Part shown: piece after piece, positions 16,497 to 25,200 of the stretch
Layout: each line of letters starts with the position of its first letter
Position numbering within the stretch: the first letter of the stretch is position 1
DNA from: a virus
Length of the DNA stretch: 64,000 nt
Direction: 5' to 3' (one strand)
IMG/VR virus record: IMGVR_UViG_3300030102_008089
Coordinates: 63,434-127,433 of that record
Translations under genes and position numbers: made by a program
Notes under the pieces: generated by a model
What the model saw: only the letters and a program-made list of their open reading frames with translations
What the model was told of the DNA's origin: nothing
Databases searched by the model: none

Positions 16497-17424
16497 AATA
16501 CTTGTAACTGGCGGCTCGGGAATGGTTGGTCACGCTGTCAAGCAAGTATGCCCCAGTGCAGACTATCCTACACGAAAAGAGTTAGACCTACTTGATGAAG
16601 AAGCTGTTAAAGATTTTGTAAAAGATGGTCATTATAATTTTGTGATACATTTAGCAGCAAAAGTTGGCGGTGTCAAGGCCAATACTGATTATGTGGCAGG
16701 TTTTTATACAGACAATTGTAAGATAAATTCAAATGTCCTGCATGCTAGTATGCTGGCGGGCGTAGAGAAAGTAGTTTCGCTTCTGTCTACTTGCGTATAT
16801 CCAGATAAGGTTACATATCCTATTACAGAAGAGCAGCTTCATTTGGGGCCTCCGCATCCCTCTAACTTTGGATACGCATATTCCAAAAGAATGGTGGATG
16901 TTCAAAGTAGAGCATATCGCCAACAGCATGGTTGTAACTTTATTTGTGCTATTCCAAATAATCTTTATGGAGAAAATGACAACTATCATTTGACAGATGG
17001 TCACGTTATTCCTGCCCTTATGAGAAGAATATATGAGGCTAAGCTAAACGGTGATTCAGAAGTCGAGGTGTGGGGAGATGGATCTCCTCGCCGAGAATTT
17101 ACTTACTCTCCCGATATTGCGGAAATTTTACTGTATTTGTTGAAAAGCTATGATAGTGCAGATCCGATAAATATAGGACACACAGCAGAATTGTCTATCA
17201 AGGAGGTGGCTGAATCTCTTTGCGAAAATTTAGGTTTTAGCGGAAAGATTTCTTGGAACACTAGTATGCCAAACGGACAGTTTAGAAAGCCAAGTAGTAA
17301 TAGAAAATTTCTAGATTTTGGCTGGGATGAAAATAAATATACTAGCTTTGACGTTGGTATAAAGAAATCTTGTGAATGGTTTGTAAATAATTACCCAAAT
17401 ATTAGAGGCAAAGTATATGACTAG
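16489..17424 (+). CDS. fcl: GDP-L-fucose synthase
   Basis: A 311-residue SDR matching GDP-4-keto-6-deoxymannose epimerase/reductase closely: ILVTGGSGMVGHAVKQV at the start, HLAAKVGGVKANTDYVAGFY, LLSTCVYPDKVTYPITEEQL, the catalytic YAYSK (Y129, K133), and IPNNLYGENDNYHLTDGHVIPALMRR. It makes GDP-L-fucose from the product of GDP-mannose dehydratase. No GDP-mannose 4,6-dehydratase gene is evident in the window, so the precursor may come from the host or from an upstream gene. It supplies the donor for the GT11 enzyme encoded just upstream. Confidence 0.9.
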   Translation: MNKILVTGGSGMVGHAVKQVCPSADYPTRKELDLLDEEAVKDFVKDGHYNFVIHLAAKVGGVKANTDYVAGFYTDNCKINSNVLHASMLAGVEKVVSLLSTCVYPDKVTYPITEEQLHLGPPHPSNFGYAYSKRMVDVQSRAYRQQHGCNFICAIPNNLYGENDNYHLTDGHVIPALMRRIYEAKLNGDSEVEVWGDGSPRREFTYSPDIAEILLYLLKSYDSADPINIGHTAELSIKEVAESLCENLGFSGKISWNTSMPNGQFRKPSSNRKFLDFGWDENKYTSFDVGIKKSCEWFVNNYPNIRGKVYD

Positions 17425-18283
17425 ATGTTTGGTAACGGGACACAAAGGTTACATTGGGGCGCACTTATTTAATAAGCTAAAAGAGTTGGGTCACGATGTT
17501 AGAGGTATTGATTATAAAGATAATCCTTCGGAAGATCTGTTGGTAGTTTTGGACAATGACCCATCTTATGCCGAATTTAAACCAGAAGTAATCTTTCACA
17601 TGGCTTGTATTCCTCGTGTTGGTTATAGTATGGAATACCCTGTTGAGACTATGACAAACAATGTTCTAGCCACAACTAAGATTTTAAACTTTGCTAATAA
17701 AGTAAAAGCCAAAAGAGTAATTTACTCAGGATCCTCTTCGGTTGTTGGTGACGGTAATGGTCCCAATAGTCCTTATGGTCTACAGAAACTTATTTCGGAG
17801 ATGGAGTGTAAGCTATACGCAAAAGTTTTCGATATCGATACAGTCACTCTCAGGTATTTTAATGTTTACTCGCCTGATCAATCTGCTAGTGGTCCGTATG
17901 CCACAGCAATTTCAAACTATATGCAATATATTCGAGATGGTCGAACACCCTTTATTACTGGTGACGGTAATCAGCGTAGAGATATGGTTAATGTTAAGGA
18001 TGTTGTTGGTGCTAATATATTTGCTATGAATCACAATAAGAATTTTAATGGAAAACATTATGATGTTGGTACAGGAAGTAATATTTCTCTCAATGAAGTA
18101 AAAGATATTGTTCAAAAACACTTCCCAGGTTTAGATTTTGAATATGTAGAAGACAGGCCTGGCGACATTTTATTTACACAAGCTGATGTTAAACCATTAA
18201 AGAAACTTGGCTGGAGTGCTAAGATAGATATACGAAACGGAATTAATGAATGTTTCCAGAAAACAAAAGGAGAAATAAAATGA
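17417..18283 (+). CDS. UDP-glucose 4-epimerase-like SDR
   Basis: A 288-residue extended SDR with CLVTGHKGYIGAHLFNKLKE, FHMACIPRVGYSMEYPVETMTNN, the active-site YSGSSSVVGD, the catalytic YGLQK, and RYFNVYSPDQ, all typical of the GalE/WbpP-like group. It is slightly shorter than the usual 310-340 residues. It closes the sugar cluster; the next gene, in a different functional group, starts within its stop codon (ATGA). Probable role: epimerisation of a UDP sugar. Confidence 0.85.
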   Translation: MTRCLVTGHKGYIGAHLFNKLKELGHDVRGIDYKDNPSEDLLVVLDNDPSYAEFKPEVIFHMACIPRVGYSMEYPVETMTNNVLATTKILNFANKVKAKRVIYSGSSSVVGDGNGPNSPYGLQKLISEMECKLYAKVFDIDTVTLRYFNVYSPDQSASGPYATAISNYMQYIRDGRTPFITGDGNQRRDMVNVKDVVGANIFAMNHNKNFNGKHYDVGTGSNISLNEVKDIVQKHFPGLDFEYVEDRPGDILFTQADVKPLKKLGWSAKIDIRNGINECFQKTKGEIK

Positions 18284-18447
18284 AATTTTCTAACCAAGCA
18301 ATTGGCTCTCTATTGATGACTTTACAAAAATGTCTGTCAGAGCAGACGGATATTACTGAATTGTTGGCAGATTGGGACCTAGAAATTAAAAACGACGAAA
18401 TTGTAGTAACTAATCCTCCGTCTTTTAAGTCAGATGTTATTGAGTAA
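18280..18447 (+). CDS. Small conserved-looking phage protein, unknown function
   Basis: A 55-residue protein beginning MKFSNQAIGSLLMTLQKCL and ending with NPPSFKSDVIE. The ATG at 18280 is preceded by AAAGGAG and overlaps the epimerase stop; an earlier in-frame ATG at 18250 lies deep in the epimerase gene and lacks a ribosome site. Small proteins of this appearance occur near gp55 in marine T4-like phages as far as I recall, but no function is known. It starts the run of short genes leading to the sigma factor. Confidence 0.65.
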   Translation: MKFSNQAIGSLLMTLQKCLSEQTDITELLADWDLEIKNDEIVVTNPPSFKSDVIE

Positions 18448-18710
18448 TGCCACTTTATAACTACGATTGTTTGGAGTGTGATAGTAGTTTTGAACTTAGG
18501 CACTCTTACAAAGAAAAGAATGTCGAGTGTATTGTGTGTAAGTCAAAGAACATTAAAAAGAACTTATCACAACGATCGCAAGTAACAAAAAAAATATCTT
18601 TTGTGGATAAAAAACTTGGATCTGAAGTAGAGAATGCAATTCAAGAAGGAAGACAAGATTTAAACAAACAAAAGTCAAAAATAAAGAACCGAACCTACAT
18701 CAAAAAATGA
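18447..18710 (+). CDS. FmdB-type zinc-ribbon protein
   Basis: An 87-residue protein with an N-terminal FmdB/CxxC-CxxC zinc ribbon: MPLYNYDCLECDSSFELRH, C8/C11 and then C28/C31 in VECIVCKS. The C-terminal 45 residues are lysine-rich and charged, suggesting nucleic acid or RNA polymerase contact. FmdB proteins are small putative regulators. Its place two genes upstream of the late sigma factor suggests a transcription-related accessory role, which is inference. Confidence 0.75.
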   Translation: MPLYNYDCLECDSSFELRHSYKEKNVECIVCKSKNIKKNLSQRSQVTKKISFVDKKLGSEVENAIQEGRQDLNKQKSKIKNRTYIKK

Positions 18711-19003
18711 CAAATACTTTATTATCAATATTTTTGTTCTTATCTGTATCGATAAACATATTGTTTTTCTGGTACATTCGAAATCTTTTGCAGTATTTAA
18801 AAACAACAAATGAGGAAACAAAAGAAGTCTTGATAAAGATATCCGATTTTAGTGAGCATTTAACAACTGTTTATAACAGGGATATTTTTTATGGTGATGC
18901 TACTCTTGAGGCTTTACTTCTGCACACTCAAGAAATGTCAGAGGAAATGGAAGCTTTTGTTAAGACAAACAATAATATTATGTTAGAGACTGAAGATGCC
19001 TAG
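18707..19003 (+). CDS. Small membrane-anchored protein with helical tail
   Basis: A 98-residue protein with one N-terminal hydrophobic segment (residues about 5-27, rich in L, F, I, S) followed by a charged, probably helical soluble part (LKTTNEETKEVLIKISDFSEHL). It lies between the zinc-ribbon and sigma-factor genes with overlaps of four and eight bases. No family recognised. Confidence 0.6.
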   Translation: MTNTLLSIFLFLSVSINILFFWYIRNLLQYLKTTNEETKEVLIKISDFSEHLTTVYNRDIFYGDATLEALLLHTQEMSEEMEAFVKTNNNIMLETEDA

Positions 19004-19685
19004 AAAAAAGAACAGCAAAAAGTATTATTTTACAGAAATAACAGAAAAGGCAATAATTGATTACTGTAATACCGATAGCCTCTCGGAGAGGTCAGATTTA
19101 TATATACAGCATATTCAGCCTGCCTTTGATGAATTAGTTGATAAAATTGTTTACACCTATAAATTTACTTCTCTTGAGAACATAGATTATCATAAAGATG
19201 ATTGTAAAATTTGGCTGACAACTATTTTAGGAAAGTTTGATCCATCAAAAAATAAAAAAGCTTTTTCGTATTTTTCAGTAGTCACTAAAAATTGGTTTAC
19301 ACATAAGGCAAAAAAACAAACAAAAAGAAATAGACGTGAAGTCAATTACGACGAAATGATCAGAGAGATAGAGATTGTTTCTACAGACCCATCAAACAAT
19401 CTTCTAGAAGAGGTTGAGGAAAGACAATTTTGGATGACACTTTTAAATGAAGTGAATACCTGGCAAAAACTTCCTTTAAAACCTAACGAGCAGAAAGTTC
19501 TTGATGCTGTTTTGACATTGATGGAGAATATTGATAAAATAGAAATCTTTAACAAAAAAGCAATTTATCTCTATATGAGAGAGATAACAGGACTTAACAC
19601 AAAGCAGATAGTCAGTTGTTTAAACAAAATGAGAGAAAGATATAGGATCTTTAAAAAGAAGTGGGATGATGGAGAAATTTATTAG
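18996..19685 (+). CDS. gp55: T4 gp55-like late transcription sigma factor
   Basis: The 229-residue protein resembles T4 gp55, the small sigma-like factor that directs host RNA polymerase to late promoters. The segment from K80 (KFDPSKNKKAFSYFSVVTKNWFTHKAKK) is the sigma region 2-like core, in which KFDP...AFSYF is shared by gp55 and minimal sigma factors. The C-terminus (ITGLNTKQIVSCLNKMRERYRIFKKK) is helical and may contain the clamp-contacting segment. Length is slightly above T4 gp55 (185 residues). The adjoining downstream tail genes are the expected late targets. Confidence 0.8.
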   Translation: MPRKKNSKKYYFTEITEKAIIDYCNTDSLSERSDLYIQHIQPAFDELVDKIVYTYKFTSLENIDYHKDDCKIWLTTILGKFDPSKNKKAFSYFSVVTKNWFTHKAKKQTKRNRREVNYDEMIREIEIVSTDPSNNLLEEVEERQFWMTLLNEVNTWQKLPLKPNEQKVLDAVLTLMENIDKIEIFNKKAIYLYMREITGLNTKQIVSCLNKMRERYRIFKKKWDDGEIY

Positions 19686-19689
19686 CTTT

Positions 19690-19703
19690 CTATTTATTGT
19701 ATG
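19690..19703 (+). promoter_or_regulatory. CTATTTA element at a gene start
   Basis: CTATTTATTGTATG covers 19690-19703 in the 15-base gap between the sigma-factor stop and the next ATG. The TATTTA is four bases from the ATG, exactly as in the identical elements at 53440 and 59717. No Shine-Dalgarno sequence is present. It may be a late promoter core producing a nearly leaderless message, or a translation-start signal. Confidence 0.5.
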
Positions 19704-19991
19704 AAAAAAGATCTAAATTCACTAATAGAACAAGCCCTTGAAAATATCAACAAGGACAGACAGGAAACAGAAGTACTCTTAGATAATTTAAAAGAGTACA
19801 TGAATGTTTCAAATGAGCGGTACTCAGATTCAGGTGCGACTGCTGCCAAATTTGTGGAAACCCTGCAAAGAAGTAACGAACAACTAGTTAAACTTGCAAC
19901 CTTAGTTTATAAAAAGGAACAGTCGTCAGGTAGCACTGGGTTGACAGATGACGACAAGGATCAGTTATTTGATATCCTGAAGGAGGAATAG
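19701..19991 (+). CDS. Small coiled-coil phage protein
   Basis: A 96-residue, charged, largely helical protein (ALENINKDRQETEVLLDNLKEYM, later LQRSNEQLVKLATLVYKK). No family recognised. It directly precedes the M23-domain tail protein (one base apart), and is likely an assembly factor or minor structural protein; this is inferred from position only. Its start is set by the CTATTTA-N4-ATG element. Confidence 0.6.
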   Translation: MKKDLNSLIEQALENINKDRQETEVLLDNLKEYMNVSNERYSDSGATAAKFVETLQRSNEQLVKLATLVYKKEQSSGSTGLTDDDKDQLFDILKEE

Positions 19992-19992
19992 A

Positions 19993-21333
19993 ATGGCTGA
20001 TGTTAGCTACTTAGCAAAAAGTATTGGAACTGGTGGAGATTTTCAAAAAAAACTTGAAGCCATCCTAAAAGATCAAAATACAGCAGAGATACCAACTAAC
20101 AAAGCTTATGACCTAGAGCGCTCAAGTCCAACGGGTATCCTTAAGCAAATGATAAGAGAGCGGCACACGCCGCAAACTATAAATCAAAAGCCTGTGGCAA
20201 CAGCGCAAATTTTGAGAATAGAAAATGACTTACAATCATACTACGATGCAACAAATCCTGATCAGGATACGGAAACAAAATATGTTTTAGCAAGATTTAG
20301 GGTCTTATCTGACAGAAGACATCATTGGCTTCCTGAGCCCAAAAGCTTTAATGAAGATGATATTATATCTCTTTATCCTCTGGCAAAATATGCAGTCGTT
20401 GCAGGTATGGACCAAATGTTAAACCCAGGTGACATTGTTCAGGTTACATTTGAAAACCATGCTGATCAGTATTCTTCCTACTACGAAACAGCCACAATTA
20501 GTACTAATATAGGAAATATTGGACAAGTCGATTCTTTGACTGCTAATAAAAAGTGTGCCAATGTAAAATTGCCACCACTACCAGCAGATGCAAATCCAGA
20601 TAATTTAGCTACTGATCCTTGTTTGGCTATTGGAAATGTTGCAGGACAAAACGTATATAATGCCAAAAAAGAAGCCCAACAAAATAAGAAGCAAATTATT
20701 ATTCCAAGATTTCCTGTAACATCAGGGTATTCTAAAATGTCTAATTGGGGACAAATTAGAAGAAGAAGTGATGGATCAACTAGGCGTCACTGGGGAGTTG
20801 ACTACGATCTAAAAATGAACGATGTAGTTCAGGCTGCTTTAGATGGCGTAGTGATAAGAGCAACGACACAATATGGAAAGGATGATCAAGGGCAACGAAC
20901 AGATAGAATTGTAGGATATGGAAATTATGTTGTACTTAAACACTCAATATATTCCAAAACTTTAAATGGGCCACCTGTAATATTTTACACTCTTTACGCA
21001 CACTTTGGCGATAATAGTGGGAGCAACAATGGATTTATGGTTAGAAAAGGACAAAAAGTCAAAAGAGGACAACCTATAGGGAAAGGTGGAAACAGCGGAA
21101 CCAGTAGATCTGGACCTGGCGGCGATGGCTCACATTTGCATTTTGAATTTTTAGATAATCCCAACTTTGGTGCTGCTATCACACCCGCTCTAAAAAAGAA
21201 AAACTCAAAGGATCCCGAGACAGAATTTTTTAGAAGAGGGTTTTATATTGATACACCACAAGCAGCAAAAGAAAAGCGTGATAAAACTACTAAAGAACAG
21301 GCCCACGATGCATACGACGGAGCAGGACCATAA
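19993..21333 (+). CDS. Tail hub/spike protein with M23 peptidase domain
   Basis: A 446-residue protein. Residues about 85-170 form a beta-rich region (VLARFRVLSDRRHHWLPEP...NPGDIVQVTFEN) suggestive of an OB-like spike domain. Residues about 240-390 form a lysostaphin-type M23 metallopeptidase: H266 and D270 in RRHWGVDYD and H381/H383 in GSHLHFEF are the zinc and catalytic residues. M23 domains cut peptidoglycan cross-bridges, so this protein probably opens the cell wall during infection. A strong GGAGG ribosome site precedes the ATG. Neighbouring genes are baseplate genes. Confidence 0.8.
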   Translation: MADVSYLAKSIGTGGDFQKKLEAILKDQNTAEIPTNKAYDLERSSPTGILKQMIRERHTPQTINQKPVATAQILRIENDLQSYYDATNPDQDTETKYVLARFRVLSDRRHHWLPEPKSFNEDDIISLYPLAKYAVVAGMDQMLNPGDIVQVTFENHADQYSSYYETATISTNIGNIGQVDSLTANKKCANVKLPPLPADANPDNLATDPCLAIGNVAGQNVYNAKKEAQQNKKQIIIPRFPVTSGYSKMSNWGQIRRRSDGSTRRHWGVDYDLKMNDVVQAALDGVVIRATTQYGKDDQGQRTDRIVGYGNYVVLKHSIYSKTLNGPPVIFYTLYAHFGDNSGSNNGFMVRKGQKVKRGQPIGKGGNSGTSRSGPGGDGSHLHFEFLDNPNFGAAITPALKKKNSKDPETEFFRRGFYIDTPQAAKEKRDKTTKEQAHDAYDGAGP

Positions 21334-22245
21334 ATGACTAAAGCACCAAATGACGCTCCTGCAAGAGTTGGGGATAATAAAGATCAAACTAAATCTGGAG
21401 GCACAGCATCTGTCGTAGAAAAGGGCAGAACAGGGCTCTTTCACAATTTGAGTCTTGGTGCAAACCCAACCCTGAATATGCAGCCAGCAGAAAATCATAT
21501 TTCAGGTAAAGAAAATACTTTTATAATCATGGGCAGAGATCGTCCTGGCAGCGAAACTTCGGGAACAGGAGCAGAAGCCACAACAAATGTTGGCTGTATA
21601 CAATTGATAGCAGGACTATCAGGAGTATTAGCTAGAGAAGTTAATGAAAAGAATGAAAGAGTTGTAACTAATCCAAGTACAGAGTTAGATTCTGCTAAAA
21701 TTTATATTTCACAAAGAGCAAAAGACATTGACTCAAAAGAGTATTTTCATTTAGCTGAGGGTAATGTTGGATACTTAACAAACCGTTCTGCTATTGCTAT
21801 TAAGGCAGACTCTGTAAGAATTATCGGAAGAGAAGGAATAAAAATCGTAACAAGCGGTGACACCCGCAGTGGGTCTTCTGGGAAATTTATTGGGGGCACT
21901 GTGCAGGGAGTTGATATAATCGCTGGTAATGATGACACTGACCTACAGCCCATGGTGAAAGGTGATGACTTAGCAAAGGTTCTCGATAGTTTATTAGAAA
22001 TAATACAAGACATTCACTCTTCAGTAGCGTTCCAGCTAGAATTTACTTTAGCCTCTGCGGGTGCCCTAACAGATCCCACAGGTACATCCGCAGCAAAATT
22101 AACAACTATGTTAACAAGAATGCCCATGGAACTAAGTAATTTAGCTTGTCAAGAAAGAAACTTTGCCTTCCATAAAATGAACTATAGCGATAAAAACCCT
22201 TTTGCAAAATTTAACTTTCGAAGCAAACATAATAATGTAAACTAA
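21334..22245 (+). CDS. Baseplate spike-associated structural protein (putative)
   Basis: A 303-residue protein starting directly after the stop of the M23-domain gene. It is rich in short beta-type segments (YLTNRSAIAIKADSVRIIGREGIKIV, then GGTVQGVDIIAGND), a pattern like beta-helical spike tips, followed by a helical part (LAKVLDSLLEIIQDIHSSVAFQ). No catalytic motif seen. From position it is likely part of the central spike or hub with the preceding protein. Confidence 0.55.
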   Translation: MTKAPNDAPARVGDNKDQTKSGGTASVVEKGRTGLFHNLSLGANPTLNMQPAENHISGKENTFIIMGRDRPGSETSGTGAEATTNVGCIQLIAGLSGVLAREVNEKNERVVTNPSTELDSAKIYISQRAKDIDSKEYFHLAEGNVGYLTNRSAIAIKADSVRIIGREGIKIVTSGDTRSGSSGKFIGGTVQGVDIIAGNDDTDLQPMVKGDDLAKVLDSLLEIIQDIHSSVAFQLEFTLASAGALTDPTGTSAAKLTTMLTRMPMELSNLACQERNFAFHKMNYSDKNPFAKFNFRSKHNNVN

Positions 22246-22252
22246 GTATTTT

Positions 22253-25200
22253 ATGTCAATAACAGATAGACAAAGAAAAATTGTAAATCCTTACGCTGAT
22301 TCTCTTTTGACAGAAGAGAGGTCAGGTGCTGGGTACGACTATGAAAGCGTCAGGAATCGCTTTGTTCTGGATGCGATCCACGAGAGATATATTTACTTTT
22401 TTCAGTTTCCTAAAGTTGGTGATGCGCTCAATGTTGATGAGGAGCAAGGAATACAAAACCCTCAAGTAAGTCAACAAGATCTTTTGGCTTATTTTGCACT
22501 ATATCCGCAGAATGGAAAATTAGTCGATGGACAAGTGGTCGAACTAAGTGTTGAAGAGGCATACGAACAATTACAAACAATAATAGATCTTCTTTCTCAA
22601 AATAATGTTCTAGATAGATATTTATCAAAAACAAGTGAATTGTCATACGAAGAGGCTTTTCAAAATAGGCAAAATTTAGCCAACTTAATTGCCATACCGC
22701 CAGCACATTCTAATTCCTATAGAAGAAGTTTGAGATCTGCTTTTTCTTTGCCAAACGATCAGTATAGCAGTGAAGTAAACCTAAGCGGCATTGATCTATC
22801 TGCGAGAGCAAGCACATATGTTATTGCAAATACTAATGTAGATCTATATGACTGGAGAAAAAACTGCGAACCAGGGCAACGACAGAATGTTTATTACAAT
22901 TCTGTTGATAGGAACTATTATTTTACAAACAGAACAGACATTGTATCTGTTCAGGAAGCGCCAGGTTATGTATTGAATATCTTAAGAGGTGTTCCCGATG
23001 GACAGGCAGAGTGGGAAAGATCTTCACGCCTAGCAAAAGAACAATATTCTGATGCTGTAGCAAAAGGAATAAGTGAGATTTTATTGGCAACAGGGAAAAA
23101 TTCTGAAGAAAACTTAGCAAGCATAAGTGATATATTTTTACCACCAAATACATTTAGGTTGTATACATATCTCGATCCTCGACCTGGATCTCGATGGACA
23201 TATGCGGTTAAAATCCCATCAGAATCTATCAATATTTTGCCCGAACCATCAGGCACAGAAACCTCTAGAGAAGAAACAGAAATATCACCCTTACAAAAAG
23301 CAAAAAGAATTATTGGAGAACAAAACAAAAGTAGTCAAAGTGTCAGATTTCAAGTCGAGGATATGATAAGATACGTTTACTATGGCAAAAAGCTTCTAAA
23401 AAAATACGACAAAAACTTATTTGAATTATCGCTTCGTTCGAATATGTTGTCGGGGATTGATCTTGACAGGGAGGCGTTCCGTATAAACAATTTTTTCGAC
23501 CTGCTAGAATTGTTTTATAGCTTCAATAAGATAACACTCCAAGACACTGATTTTATTGAGATGTATTTTACCAGTGATTATTCTTTGGAATATATTGTTG
23601 TAAACGGATCATTTTATTATCAGGGGACAGGAACAACAACATTTTTAAACCAAGAGGAAAAGCCAAGAGTTTTAGACGCTTTTTCAATTTTTACGCCAAC
23701 TACTTTTTCTATAATAAAAAATAGCGAACAAATCTACAATGAAGCAAAGATAACCTCGCCAGACAACAGAAAAAATGTCTTAACTTTTATGACTGAGTAT
23801 TTGTATCCGCTGTTGGATCTTGATAATATCAAAAGAACAGAAGCAGCAAAACAAGAGATAGAAAAAAGAAAGCGACAAAAAAGAAAAAAACTATTTGAAA
23901 CCTATAAGCGTGTAACGGGCGGGAGACCCGAAGATTTTGAGTTTTTATATTCTAATCGACCACTATCTTATACTCTTACAAATACTTTGAAAAATATGGA
24001 TTGTGATACTGGACAATCTTTTGTTCTTGGTCAAGCTTTACTTCTATGGAAAAATTTAGAGAGCAAAACACCACTACAATCAGTAATAAGACAAGTGATA
24101 ATTCTTCTTCGTGACGAGGTTATCGAAGATGAGGTAGCAAAAAGACTCCTTACAGAATCAGACCAGTTTATTAGGGATCCTTCTCTTTTTAGGAGAGATA
24201 TCAAAAAATTTATTGACGATCAAATATTTTGTTCTTTGGATGTCATTGGTGATTTTATAGAAGATCAATTTTTAGATCCGCTTGGGCTACCGCCAGAAGC
24301 AAATCGTCTAACAAGACAAGTTATTAACGGAACGCCTAAAATAGAATTCAAAAAGTGCTCAATGGTGTCTCTAAAGGCAAACCAGTCGGCAATATACCAA
24401 AAGATGCTAGAATCTATTTTATTGAATTTTTTGAAATCAATTCTGGCTGGACTAGCCAAAGATTTACTAAAAGCAGTCTTAGGTTGTGGGCCAGATGACC
24501 AGAATACAGATTTAAAAAATTCTATTCGTAAACAAGATTTTGGCGTTATAAACTTAATGAACTTTCTAGACAATGTTGATATTGTTGCTGCCGCCAATAT
24601 GGTAGGTTTAAAGCAAAGAATAGACGGGCAAAGCGAAGATGTAACCTTGGAGCAAATGTCTAATTTTATAGAAGACGTCTCTTTGATGTCAACGCCAATA
24701 GAAATACAACAACTTCTAAATGGCGACGCAACTAATGATCTTCTTCGTCACTTAATAGAAACTGTTAAGGGCACAAAAGATATTAATCAAATGAGAGGAC
24801 AAGACCCAATTCAGATAATTGTTTCTGACTATTCCACGGTTAATTTTACCACTGAAAGAATCTCTGAATTTTTCTTTACAATTGGAGAGGCTCTTGACGG
24901 TCGATTTGGAGACCTCGGAGAAACAGGGTTAACATCTCCTTTAGAAGCATATTGTAATTCAAGAGATGGACTATTAGACCCTTTATCGTTACAGTTCACA
25001 GAACCTGAGTTTGAAGCCCAGTACAATGACATAATTAATAGCAAAATAGCAAAAATTAATACTTACTGTAATTTTTTAAGAGATTTTACGAATATTGAAT
25101 TAGAGATTCAAAGGTTAGTAGAATCATTACCAGGGTTGCAGTGGTATGATGATTTATTGAAAGAAATTGCTGGAATTTCTAATAGATTTGCTGAGTGGGT

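Noticed and set aside
1-18283. Bacterial capsule/O-antigen locus rather than phage DNA
   Set aside because: The cluster runs without a break into the gp55-like sigma factor and tail genes on the same strand; no bacterial housekeeping gene or mobile-element border is seen.
22242-22255. GTATTTTATG at the start of the 1934-residue gene considered as a CTATTTA element
   Set aside because: Both sequence and spacing differ from the repeated element, so it may be a chance AT-rich match.
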